This document shows positions 11,644-22,989 of a stretch of DNA of 64,000 nt, piece after piece; position 1 is the stretch's first letter, and the number at the start of each line of letters is the position of its first letter. The position numbers and the translations under genes are program-made. The notes under the pieces were generated by a model, which searched no databases, was not told the DNA's origin, and saw only the letters and a list, made by a program, of their open reading frames with translations. The DNA lies in NCBI GenBank assembly GCA_030770545.1, contig CM061105.1, positions 4,385,001 through 4,449,000 on the forward strand. The letters run 5' to 3'. Source of the stretch: Macropodus opercularis. Lineage: Eukaryota; Chordata; Actinopteri; Anabantiformes; Osphronemidae.

Positions 11644-13921
11644 CCCTGACCTTAGATCTAATGGCCCAAACCTGTCTTGGTAGTTTTAGATTAACCTTTG
11701 AAGCCATTGTATCATTTTGGATCCTTAAAACGCATTTTGATGCAATAACAGGAAGCACATGATTATAGAAATGAGATTTTTTTTTTGTCCAAGCACACAG
11801 TCAAATAAACTAAAGCATTTATTAATGAAACCTATTCAGACAGTCATATATTCATATTTACTGGTTGGTACGGTGTTCAATTGTGGAGCTGAAAAACCTT
11901 TTGTGCAGAAAACACTCTCCAGTCCTAAATAGTGACGACACATGATGAGAGGTGATTGACAATGATTCACTTGCTGACCCTGTGAGGCTTCATTATCATG
12001 TTGTCCACGTGTGACTCACAGCAGCTGCAGAGTCAGCACATCATAAATAGAAAAGCACTGTGTATATGGAGCTTTGTAAAAATGATGTCTTTAATAATGA
12101 TGTAAGCATTTTTATATCAGCACCAAGACACACCCAGACTAACCATCAGTATCACTTCTGTATAAACAGCATGTGAGCAAACATTTTACTGACAAATATC
12201 TGAGTGAACTGAAAAAGCCTTCACAGATGACCCTGAGCCTCCATGACGGAGGGGTTCCTGCAGTTCAAATACGGCAGAAGCTGCAGGGCTGAGTCTGATT
12301 CCTGATTTTCGTGATATGAGCTCAGATTTCCAAAAGCAAAATAGTGAACGTGACATATCTGCAGCATGTCCACCCACATTGTGTGGAGAATAATGGAGTG
12401 TAAAGTAAGATCCGTGTCTATTTAAAAGGGGGCTGTCATATAAAAAATGATTAATCCACGCCTGGACTTACATTTGTGTTTCCAGGGAACACACATTGTC
12501 TTAACCACAGCAGAAGGTCTTTGAGTTCACCACACTGTGGGATTTCAGCCATGTTGTCAGCCAACACAAAGACGACTTGAGTTCATTCTTCAATTGGTAA
12601 TGTTTATGGGGCATATTAATAAAAATGTTTTTCATTCCATAAGCTACATAGAAATAAGAAGATTTATGTGTCTGAATGTTCTAATGGAAACAAACAAGAA
12701 GTTGCTATGTCTTAATGTCATTATGCTAAAGAACAGGCCTGAAGGCAGTAAATGAAATTCCAACACGTTGCTGGAACTGCCAACATACTTTCTTTGCCAT
12801 AACAGATGTTCTGTTGAACAACTCAACACAAGGCAACTATTTTCTTGACAAAAATAACAAACGATTAAAATGACTTTTTTACAACAACAGAACTCACTCA
12901 CTACTTCACTTCATCACGTATTATTTATTGAAATAAATTAAGTTATATATATATGATCACAAATCAGAAACACTGTTACATGTACTGAAGACTTTGTATA
13001 AAAAAATAATGTATGAAACATCATGTGTAGATGATTCATTTAATGTATAACCTAAATACATCATCACTTCTAAATGTTTTAATATAGTTAGTTAATCAAT
13101 CGATCGATCAATCAGTGCATTCATCTGATCGTACGTCTCATGAGTTTGTTAGGCAGAACAGTCGCATGGACTCCAGAACAGCATCGAGTATTAACGAGAG
13201 CATCTTCAAAGTTGCAACATGTTGATGGTGACCTCATCTGTTAAATGTTCTCTGTTGCCCATAGACAATAAATCACCAATATCATTAATTATGAGGCTGT
13301 ACAGGAGCAGCCAGACATTATCCCTTAAATGCTGGCAGAGGCTTTATCTGTAGTAGTTCACACCTTATTTATTAACACAATTCTTTCATTTATCCACACT
13401 AGTACACTGTGAAGTATGTAGTAGTAACAGAGAAAAACGTTTCTAACTCAGTCATTATTATTCTCTGAGCTTTTCTAGCCTACTATCCATCCTGAGAATG
13501 TGCTTCACTCTGCTGCCATCTGCTGAATGGGATCAATTTGCTGTTGCAATGTGTAAATACATACATGATTTCACAGGATATTTTAACATAAGATGATAAA
13601 ATGAAGGCTCTGTTTCCATAATAGTGCCTACACTAAACAATAAATAAAACTAAGGATGGTGCACGTGAGTTAATAATAAGTCACGTGCCCCCCCCCCCAT
13701 TTAAAAGTTTGAACTGATGCTGACAAACTGGTGCCGTCAAACTGGTTATGGTTCATTCTGATAAAGCAGATAATTGCAGATAGTGAACAAACAGCAGAAG
13801 GTTAGAAGGGTTACATATTAGCATCTTACTGGGAAATACTGCAAATCAAACGGTCTAATGATTTATCAACATTTTCTGCCATTTGGGTTATTAATGCCAA
13901 TCTAGTGCTGCACAGCCCAGT

Positions 13922-13933
13922 CCACTAGATGGC
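13922..13933 (+). promoter_or_regulatory. Candidate CTCF core motif upstream of tmem70
   Basis: CCACTAGATGGC fits the CTCF core CCASYAGRKGGC at every position. It lies about 165 bp upstream of the tmem70 start codon. The segment through the following GAA run resembles repeat-derived DNA, so the motif may have arrived with an element. Confidence 0.35.
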
Positions 13934-13973
13934 GATAAAGATGCTACGAGCCTGTTGCTACCCACAAAACCCC

Positions 13974-14003
13974 GAAGAAGAAGAAGAAGAAGAAGAAGAA
14001 GAA
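13974..14003. repeat. GAA trinucleotide run
   Basis: About ten GAA units ending just before the tmem70 promoter region, followed by a less regular GAAGAAGAAAAA stretch. Confidence 0.9.
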
Positions 14004-14096
14004 AAAAGCTCAGCAGAAGAAGAAAAAGCGGAACTATTTACAGCGTGTGTGCAGTTAGGAAGTGAATGAATCGCGCACCGTTGCTAATAAGCAGTA

Positions 14097-15293
14097 ATGT
14101 TTTCTGTACATATTCTGCGTAGGTTACGTCCATGCGCTGTTTCTCCGCCGCTTGGTTATGTCCACGCTGCTGCGCGACGCGGTGCTTTTCCTGTGACTTG
14201 CTTCAGAGAACTGAGTGGGAAACAGTTGCGTCCCGACACAAGGTCATTTCTCAACCTAAACAACAAGGTATTTACGTACGCCAACGTATATAAGCCACGT
14301 TGATTTAGTGTGTTTGTGAGAGGGGGGGGGGGGTCTATAAGACGATACATTATTATACATTTGAAACCGCTACTACAACAACTTGGCTAGCTTAGTTAGC
14401 ATTAGCCGCTAATATCGATAGCATGTGTTTTAAGGATCTAGCATAATTATCTGCAAATTGTTTGTCGCTGTTTCAAATTAACTTTAATGTTTTTCTTCTG
14501 CTGTTCTAAATGTGTGCAGTCTCTGCGTCCGGCCACTTGTTCTCTGTCCACGGTGACTCCTGCTGAGGACGGAGACCTCATCTACTCTGGCAGCCTGGGC
14601 ACAGCTGTTCGAGGTGAGCGATTTTCTTTCTTTTCTTTTCTGTTCTTTTCTTTTCTTCTCTTCTATCTTTGTCCTACTGATAATACAGAAGTAGAAGAAC
14701 TGCTAAGTGAGCATATTAGACGTGCTAATGCTTTACGTGTTAAACTGAAACACTAATATATGGATATTTGCCTTTTGTTGACAATGAATGGAAGTGTTTT
14801 CTCCAGTAGGCCTTTTATTCTGACCTGTGCTCCACTTCCTCTCTCAGGTGTAAAGCTGTTCTCTTACAGCACCAGTGGGGCCAGCCTGTTTGTCATGCCC
14901 CAAATCCTCCTGAAGACGGGACTAGGAGTCCAAAGCTTCGCCTTGCAGGCCGCTTTCTGTGGAGTCATCGGCTTCTTCACCTTTATGACTCCTGTCCTCC
15001 TCCATGTAGTTACCAGGGGCTACGTGGTCCGTCTGTACCACAACCCAGACGCGGACACCTATACTGCCGTCACCTACAGCGTCTTCCTCACAGAAAAAAA
15101 GACAGTGTTTCACCAGAGTCAGGTCAGAATCCCAGACATCAGCAAGATGTTCACCTCCTTCTATGCTAACAACGTGGGGCTGCTGGTAAACCCAGATCTG
15201 TTCCGCATCCCAAGCGATTACAACCACTTAATGGGCTACGATAAGCCCTTCAGCTTTGACTCAAATGACATGGACAGACCTGACAAGATCTAA
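14097..15293 (+). CDS. tmem70: Transmembrane protein 70, mitochondrial
   Basis: TMEM70 is an inner mitochondrial membrane protein that helps assemble the c-ring of ATP synthase and also supports complex I assembly. Three exons join in frame: 14097-14267, 14520-14613 and 14848-15293. They give 236 aa, against about 260 in human. The N-terminus is Arg-rich and poor in acidic residues (MFSVHILRRLRPCAV), as expected for a mitochondrial targeting peptide. Exon 3 holds the conserved core: a hydrophobic hairpin at about residues 100-145, which includes GVIGFFTFMTPVLLHVVTRG, then the matrix-side domain with VRLYHNPDADTYTAVTYS. The C-terminus ends RPDKI. The same-strand neighbour ankrd45 starts 430 bp after the stop. 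No frame damage is seen. Confidence 0.95.
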
Positions 15294-15456
15294 AACAGTG
15301 ACTGCAAACCGGTGGAGCACTTTCTCAACCAGATTCTAAGTTTTGTAATGTTTAGCGGTATTAAATTATACATTAATTTAATTACCCCTTTTGTTTTGCT
15401 TCTCTGTTGGTGTTTACTGCACACTTGTTCAATTTGTCATCAGTTTTCTAATTAGA

Positions 15457-15462
15457 AATAAA
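15457..15462 (+). terminator. Candidate poly(A) signal of tmem70
   Basis: AATAAA about 165 bp after the tmem70 stop and about 200 bp before the ankrd45 promoter motif. Confidence 0.5.
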
Positions 15463-15661
15463 ATTTAGTCTTTTGTATGAGTAACATATTAAAAGCAGAC
15501 AGTATGTTCTTTAAATGCATTGCCAATTTCACACTGCATTTTCAATAGTGATTGGAAAAAAAGTCAGCGGTTTAAATGGATGGATATCAGCAGAAACGCT
15601 TAAAATGAAGTATTACACAGATGAATTCTGTCTGGAGAAACGAATAAAGCGCGTCGCCGTG

Positions 15662-15675
15662 GTTACTATAGCAAC
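15662..15675 (+). promoter_or_regulatory. RFX-type X-box at the ankrd45 promoter
   Basis: GTTACTATAGCAAC is a near-perfect inverted repeat and differs from the X-box consensus GTTRCCATRGYAAC by one base. It sits 49 bp upstream of the ankrd45 start codon. RFX factors use X-boxes in this position to drive genes of motile and primary cilia. Confidence 0.6.
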
Positions 15676-15723
15676 GGCAAGCGTGTAGCGGGCCAGCTAG
15701 CTAGCGAGCAGCGAACATGAGCC

Positions 15724-16757
15724 ATGGTCGCTGTAGTGTCTGGAGACTTGGAGGCCATCGTTCAGCATTTGGAAGGCGAACATGACGGAGAGGAGATCCT
15801 TGAAAGGAAGGACGAGGCTGGGAGGAACGTCTTGGCAGTGGCCTCCATGCTGGGAAGGAGCGCCGTCGTCCGGGAGCTGGTCCGACACGGAGCCCAGGTC
15901 AACGAGCAAACCGCGAGGGGTGAGTGGAAACCGGTCGGTGACGGCTCCGTTTGACTTGACCTGTGTTTTACGTAGCGATCGCCCGTGAGCCACACGCACA
16001 TCGCGGCCTAACGTTGCTATTTCCAGGTTACTCGTCTCTGCATTTCGCTGCCTGTTGGGGCCACGTGGACACGGTGAGGACTCTGCTTGAACTAGGAGCC
16101 AGCACACAGGCCAGGACCTTCCGGGGGGAGAGACCTGGAGATCTGGCCAGGAAATACTCCAAGACGGACTGTGCTGACTGTCTCGCCCTGGAAGGTTCGC
16201 ATCCCCATTGTTTGCTATCATCACCAAATGCTGTTTAAATCCTAATATGCCTGTTCATCTCCATACAGACGCTAAACAGGACTTGGTGTCATACATCGCT
16301 TTCGTTAAAGATATGGTTTCTGAATCAGTGGGTCAAGTCACACCAGTGGAGAAGGTAACATTTGCTTACTCTACACCAGGATGCTGCTACTACTACAGAT
16401 GAAATGAGGCTTAACAACACACTCCATCCTGGTCAGAAATAAGGTTCCTCATATGTCGCCTAGAGTATATGATTAGACCATTAAACATGGAAAATGATCT
16501 TTTCTTTTACAGTTAGTAGCAGTGTGTAAAATAAAATAAAAAATATTGATCCAAACACAGATCAGAGCCAATGTATAATAAACTCAACATACCAATAATG
16601 ACTTTCTGCACAGAACATGTGCGTGGAGCTGTGCGCCGCCAAGTCGGACTGGATTCAGAGTTTCAAAAACCCCACCGTGTCAGACTTCACAGATCAAAGG
16701 AAGGACGTTGAGGACAAGCTACAGTCTATTCTCAATAAGCTGTCTGCTAAACCATAA
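15724..16757 (+). CDS. ankrd45: Ankyrin repeat domain-containing protein 45
   Basis: Four exons join in frame (15724-15919, 16027-16194, 16269-16354, 16614-16757) to give 197 aa, shorter than the human protein (about 280 aa) at the N-terminus. Ankyrin repeats run from about residue 29 (DEAGRNVLAVASMLGRSAVV) through a second repeat with GYSSLHFAACWGHVDTV to a partial third (RGERPGDLARKY). The C-terminal part is helical and ends in LQSILNKLSAKP. The start codon at 15724 lies in a strong context (GCCATGG). An earlier ATG at 15717 opens a different, 22-codon frame that overlaps it. Because the family is usually longer at the N-terminus, an upstream non-AUG start or a missed exon remains possible. 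ANKRD45 has been linked to cilia and cell proliferation; the X-box supports a ciliary role here. Confidence 0.88.
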
Positions 16758-16794
16758 AAAGTTGTTCTGGAAATCAGTGAACCACTGATCTGAA

Positions 16795-16800
16795 AATAAA
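16795..16800 (+). terminator. Candidate poly(A) signal of ankrd45
   Basis: AATAAA 38 bp after the stop codon. It predicts a very short 3' UTR, facing the convergent bpnt2 gene. Confidence 0.6.
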
Positions 16801-16989
16801 CTCCTGCCTTTCTGAGAGTAGTGATTTAATGAGGCCTGTGCAGGTTACCTGCAAAGGTTTGGCAACGGAAAGTCCCAAGTAGTATTATCATGACAACCTG
16901 ATATTTATTGACATGATGTTGGCTTTAAACCACATAGTCAGGTGCAGCTGACAACTGTACATTTTGTGCTCGTGAATTAAAGACTACAA

Positions 16990-18582
16990 CTAGTGATGCT
17001 GGGGGTATCTTTTCTTTTTTTTTTTTTTATTATTCCAAACAATCCTATTTGTCATACAATGCACTCACATTGCCCACTAAGCAACCCAACTGCTGACAGT
17101 TCAGTCACATCCGAACAGAAATGCATTCTTCAGAAGACACACAAAAGCTTTTATAGACCCTTTTCCCTCCACATGTAGAGTCACACTCCCACCCTCAAAA
17201 CCTAAACTTAGTTTCTTCGATGTTGTACACAAGTAGCACCATCCAGAGATCTAGCATCATCTGTCTGTGGCAGGACATGGTGTAAACATCTAACTCTTAA
17301 ACTCTATACAGAATTTTCTTTTATAGAAACACAAGAGCAGATGAGGCAAAAAGAACAAACGGGTCTCTTGTATCTTTAAGAACTAACATGAGTTCATGTT
17401 CTTCTGAGACATTTTTCTATTATATTACATACTTAATAATTATTTCAACTTTATGCCAGTATTTTGAGCGCGACCCAAAAAATGGCTGCACTGGCATTTG
17501 CACAATACAGTACAGAAAAACACGTAGTCCCCAGCAGGAGGCCGGACATTTCTAAAAATGTCATTATGGGGGTTTGAGCACACATGAACGGTCGAATATG
17601 CAACGGAACAGCATGTTCAACGGTAACGGTGCTGAAAACTACATCTATTCAGGTCTTTCTCGAAGCTGCTGTGGCTGATTAGACCTTTGCTGAAGATAAA
17701 GGCTGGTTAAGGATTTTACCGTCATCCTCTATTGTACCTGCTCTCACTCACACCTGTTCTTCATTAGACAAATATATTTTTATTTCATGTTTGCATAAAA
17801 CTTCTTATATAAATAGAAAAGGTTATTTCTGTTCACAGCCATTCTATTCAGATATAAAGTAATAACCATGTATCCGACGTCACAAAATGCATTGTGTGGT
17901 CATAGTTTGTACAGCAAAGTAATCACCTTGTTGTAGTAAGAAACAGAATGTAGTAAGTCATAACTTGTGCCATAGTGTAATTTACAAAACTTGTTGGTTT
18001 GGATTAATTTACACAATTTTATCACTTTCTGTATTAGGACTTTATTTTCCTTTGGGTTTTGCCTAGTTCACACTAATAAAAGTGTCACATGCAAAGTAGA
18101 AGATTTTCAAACTTGAAGCTCCAGTTTCTTTAACCGACGCCACTGGAGTCTTGACAGACCAGCATGTACATTGAGTGACTAACCATGTATCATTAATAGC
18201 GCATCACTACTGTGGAACTGATGCACCGTCATACTACCGTGAACCAGACAAGGTGAAGTGAACTGCAGTGGTTCCGCTGAACAAGCATCTTACGGACAGT
18301 AGCTTCATCATAGTTCAGCTGTTTAGGCCACATGGCTCTTTTTGTGCAAAGTCAATGTTATCAATCGCTTCATCTGATTTGTTGCATCATATTGTATCAT
18401 GTATTTGACCCCAGTTTGCAGCTGTACAGAGGGGAGGGGATCAGTAGTCCAGACTCCATTGTGACCATGGAAGAGGAGGAGGCTTTATGAATGGTGAGCG
18501 TTCAGTGTCAGCGATTCATGTTCTGCTGCATCTGACTGGCAAAGTGCCGTCACGTGTGTCCTCTCCCACTACCAGCAGCTTT
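16990..18582 (-). other. Probable long bpnt2 3' UTR and convergent spacer
   Basis: About 1.6 kb between the bpnt2 stop and the end of ankrd45. It is AT-rich, without coding exons, and has several AATAAA matches on the minus strand, so the true bpnt2 3' end cannot be picked. The mammalian gene also has a long 3' UTR. Confidence 0.4.
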
Positions 18583-21373
18583 TTAGTGGTCCTCTGGGTC
18601 CCAGCTTGGAAGCCTCTCCAGTATGGCCTTATGGTCCACACCCACACTGGCTACTAGGCCTCCTTTGTTGAGTGGTGCTCCGCTGTAGTCAATGTCCTCT
18701 CCCTTTAGAGTTGTCATGTGTCCTTCTACAATCACAGTCACACATAAAAGCTAATTAATAAAGTAATACATTTCTTTTGAAAAACCACTTACAATCATAA
18801 ATTACAGAAGGTTATGTGTTTTAAAAATATCAATGTGGTTAAAGAGCTTTGTCCTATTACATTGATTATTCACTTTACTTTGTATCTTTAGTTAAAAGGT
18901 ATATAAATACATATAAAATAATATATATTGAGTATTAGTATAAGTATTGTCACATACCCAGTGCATTTAGCAGTGCTGCACCAGCACAGATGTCCCATTT
19001 CTTAATGAAGGTGATGTGAAGGTAAATATCGGCCTGGTCTATAGAAGCTGCTTCACTTTTAGGAATATCCAGCAGAGACAGAACCTTATATCCTGAGCAA
19101 GAAACACAGAAGTTAGAAGGTGGACACCAGAACTAAACCCGACGAGAACCATCACTCAACTCAAAACAAAGAGTTAGTAAATATTTTGAATTAAAACAAA
19201 GACTTTATGATTTAATTCTTCTTTATTCTAACTTCAAGTCTTATGAAATGTCAACAATGTGGGGTACGTTGATTCTAGAGGAAAACACTGCACATTTATA
19301 AACAAATAAATACACACTTTTTCAATATTTATTTGCAAATTGTTCCTTCCATTATTTGACATCCAAGTTAAAGGGTATCAACACCTTTGCATAAAATAAA
19401 TGTCTTCTCTACTCACCGGCTCCACCTGCTTCTATGATCGTTGTGCTGTTTCCAAAAGCGTCACGAACATAAGTTTTAACTTTTCCGGAGTGGGAACGTG
19501 ATACGATCACCTTTGGAGTGTTGATATTGTAGGGCGGTCGAGGGCGCACATTTGACCCCTGACCCACAAAACCCCAGGCTGAGAGAGACAGAGACACAAG
19601 ACTACTGTGATTCTAAATTCACGATTCCACCATAGAGCCAATATAAGCCACTGATGGAAGCACATATACTTACCGGTGACCCCAGTGAATGGCTGATGTA
19701 TGACCCCAATGAGTGGTTTACCATCTACAGCCACACATACCATTGTGGTCACATACTTCACAAGGTTCTCTATGGAAACAGAGGTGAGCGGATAGACAGG
19801 CAGTCAGAGAATATGGTATAATAAACTTCTACAAGTCATTCAATTTAGCTTGAACCATGAGGAAAAATGCTCATAAAAGAGGAGCAGTGCACAGTGTCCT
19901 CTAAAATCCAGCACTGTGCCCACCTGTATATTCCTGCGTAGCATCTAGAGGATCGATCCACACTGTGACGCTCTCAGCAGGAACCTCCCTGCCTCCCTCT
20001 ATCTTGTTTAGTATTTCAGCTGGAATGTCTCGGCTCCAGGCCGCTGCTCTATCCACCGTGTTGTCGTGTTCCTCACTGTTCACCTGAAAACAAAACACAC
20101 GCAGGCAAAAATGTTGATTAAGTCTGACGACTAAATGAAGCAGCTACAGAAATGATGGCAACGCTGTAGCTTCCCTCCTCAGGCCCCACATTAAGGCTTT
20201 GGTTGGGTTCTCCCTTTGTTCCTTACTGTAGACTGCAATGGCTAAAAAAATTGTGCACAAAAAAAAGGATCTAACAGCAACAGGAGATGTGCTCACCGTG
20301 ACGTCAGGGAAGGTGTTCTTTATGAGATTGAACATCTTTCTGTGGGACTGCAGGTCACCCATAGTCCAAAGTTCATTGGCTCCCTCTCTCGTCTTACCCT
20401 TGGACTTCTCTTCCAGCTTATTATCATCACGCACCTTCTTTACCTATGCAGGATAAAACGTTATATAGACCCAGATGTAGCTAAATGCACAGCTGTGTAT
20501 AGTTTATCGCCTTGTATTGCCCTGTCAGAGGGTTTTCTTAACTATAGTTCCAAGGGACAATGAACACAGTCACATCCTTGATGCTCTTCTGTCAGATGAT
20601 AAAAGAGGGATTTTAAAAGCAACTGAGGCCTCGAGTTAAACATGGGGTTTACCTCTATGCCGCCCAGTTTCGCAGCCTCCAGGGAGACGGCCAGCAGGTC
20701 CCTCAGATCCACCTTCCTTCTCTGTCTGCACAGACAAATAGAAAAAGATGGTTTAGACTCAAAACAACACTAACACACGTGGACCTAACATAGAGTCCCT
20801 CAGTCAAGGACGTCTGTCCTGCTTGTTTTAGTTCTTAAGTATCCCTGCATTAGGGCTGCTTATTAGTTACATCATATTCAAATCACCACCGTGTGACAAT
20901 CACAGTGTTTCCGCACCCATCAACAAAAGCCAGATCCCAGATCGTTTCAGTGGTTGTAAGTTAAACGTTTAAACACAACATTTTTCTACATATAATTCAT
21001 TTATTAAAGCCCAGTTAATCAGCAAACAACGTTTACGCCTAGTCCACCTTAAGCAAACACACCATGAAGTGATCAGACTGAATATTTGGGTTGGGTTTTT
21101 TTTTTTAGATTCTTTTCAGATCGTGTAATTATACAGTTATGACACTAATACAAGCTCGGATGCTTAATAAAAGAGGAGTGGAAATAATCCAGCTACGTCA
21201 ACCCCTGCACCTGCGGACACAGCTGCGGCGTCGAGGCGGTAGAAGGAGTCTGACCTGAAAGCCGCCAGGCGGCTGGAGATAACCCCGGCATAGAGGTGGT
21301 AGATGACGCCGACCCCAAGGAGGCAGAACACCGCCACACCAAGCGGCGACAGTCGGATCCCCATCGGAGCCAT
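18583..21373 (-). CDS. bpnt2: Golgi-resident PAP phosphatase (BPNT2 / IMPAD1)
   Basis: BPNT2 hydrolyses 3'-phosphoadenosine 5'-phosphate (PAP) to AMP in the Golgi lumen, removing the by-product of glycosaminoglycan sulfation. Its loss in mammals causes chondrodysplasia. Eight exons join in frame: 21373-21255, 20725-20653, 20443-20297, 20083-19924, 19769-19674, 19578-19417, 19092-18958 and 18725-18583. They give 344 aa, against 359 in human. MAPMGIRLSPLGVAVF opens the protein and leads into a signal-anchor helix (about residues 10-28). Metal and catalytic motifs of the inositol-monophosphatase superfamily follow: a glutamate pair in NSEEHD, the DPLDATQEYT block at about 157-166, and WDICAGAA near 285. 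The last splice leaves LEGHMTTL where human has LGGHMTTL. The gene converges on ankrd45 and lies tail-to-head with dars2. Confidence 0.95.
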
Positions 21374-22722
21374 GGCGGCAGGGAATCACGACACCAAGTG
21401 GTGTTGGTGCTCGTCACAGACCGGAGATAAAGGCGAAGTAGCTGACGTGGCTGTAACTCGAAACAGCGGCTGAGCGACTGCTTCAGGACCGACGTTTGGT
21501 TTTACGATTACGCGACTGTCATTCAACGGGCAGCTCGACGCGGAATAACGAGCTAAAGCCGTCGGTTAGTTTAGCTAACAGCTGTCAGGCGAGGTCCACC
21601 CCGTCTGTAGCGGCATTCCGTCCCCTTGGACGGTTCGGCGGATCCGTACTCTCGTTGCTAGTTCGCTGAAACGAGCCGAGTGTCGAACTCTAGACAGAAC
21701 AATCGCATCTCTGTTCTGTCATTTTTCCTCTCTTCGTACACACGGAGGTCACCGAGCGTCCCGTCTACTTCCGGGTTGCCTCTGCTGTCGTCACCACTTT
21801 TATTCTAAATGAAAAACACAAGTCTACATTTCGTAGAAGGATCTGTGGCAGAACAATTACAAGTGTGTTGTTGGAAACACAAGACACCTTGGTCTATTAT
21901 TACTCTTATAATATTGCATATTAAAGGGAAATGATCTGGAGAGATTGAGTTTCAGGCAGGTGTCGTAGGAGGCTCTACTCTTTTCCTCCTATATAGGAGG
22001 GGAACCCTGGGTCTACTATTGAAGTTTGATCCTCACAACACAGGTCTGTAAATGTGTCCTGGCCCGAACAAAAGCGCTTTCCCCACGACAGGCCGTCCAG
22101 CAAAGGCATGAGGTAACTGGAAACCCCAGGGTAATCTCCAGGAAACGAGTGACTTCTCTCATAACGGTAGATATCAGTGTCCATTATCAACAGTTATAAT
22201 ATAACTACTCCCCAAAAGGGACGCTACTGCCTGAATCCAGTTTTCTCAAGGCTATGTGAATAAACCAGAAGGTTGAGGCAGATTTCAGATCCTAATCCCA
22301 TCGGAAACGCTGCAGAAAGAACTGAAGCTGTGGTCTAAAGAATAATGGGTTGAAATCCCTGTGATGGCGAAGGTCTGCGGAAAAAGGGCTCACACCAAGT
22401 ACAGAAAAAAGGAAGCTCACATCAATTTGCTGTACGCATATTTGAAATTGGATCATGTTCCACATTAAATTTCTATTAAATTTCTGCTGAATATTTAGCA
22501 GATTCACTTTATGCTGCAATTCAGTTCATAGTTCATAGTATCATTGTACATTGAAAATACTGTATTTACAGTACTACAAAGTGCAAGGAAGTGTATCAAT
22601 CGCTGTATTATTTAATACTTTTCCTACCTGACATGACATACACAGAGCAAAAACATCTTAATGTTACAACTTGTTCAATATGAAAACACTCAAAAGTAAA
22701 GAAAGGAGATAAAGCAAAAACG
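21374..22722. other. Intergenic, bpnt2 promoter to dars2 3' end
   Basis: The first 400 bp is GC-rich with several CpGs and no TATA, fitting a housekeeping-type bpnt2 promoter on the minus strand. From about 21800 to 22720 the sequence is AT-rich, with no supportable gene. Confidence 0.45.
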
Positions 22723-22728
22723 TTTAAT
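22723..22728 (-). terminator. Candidate poly(A) signal of dars2
   Basis: TTTAAT on the plus strand is ATTAAA on the minus strand, the common variant signal. It lies about 265 bp beyond the dars2 stop. Confidence 0.35.
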
Positions 22729-22989
22729 CACCAGGTCTTTCTTTACCAGGGAGTCTTAGATCTTGGCTGCATCCTTCTGAAAGGAACAAACTACAAGCAC
22801 TGAGATTCAGCCACAACATCACCTCCTCCTCATTTCCTCCTTGTCTTCATCCTCGTCTCTGCCGTCCAGCTGGCAGAGTTTCTCATAGAACTGCTCATTG
22901 TATGCTCCTCTCTATGTCCTCTCTCCTGTGTTGTCATGGTTACATTACTCATTTTTCCCCGAACACTCTTCATCTCTTCCTTTCTCATC

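Noticed and set aside
14922..16227. Minus-strand frames of 101 and 176 aa across tmem70 exon 3 and ankrd45
   Set aside because: They are antisense shadows of well-supported coding exons.
22830..22912. Short minus-strand frame with an acidic end (YNEQFYEKLCQLDGRDEDED) beyond the dars2 stop
   Set aside because: It looked like a possible extra C-terminal exon, but a stop lies just upstream, the only nearby AG has no pyrimidine tract, and dars2 already ends where the human protein does. It is treated as 3' UTR.
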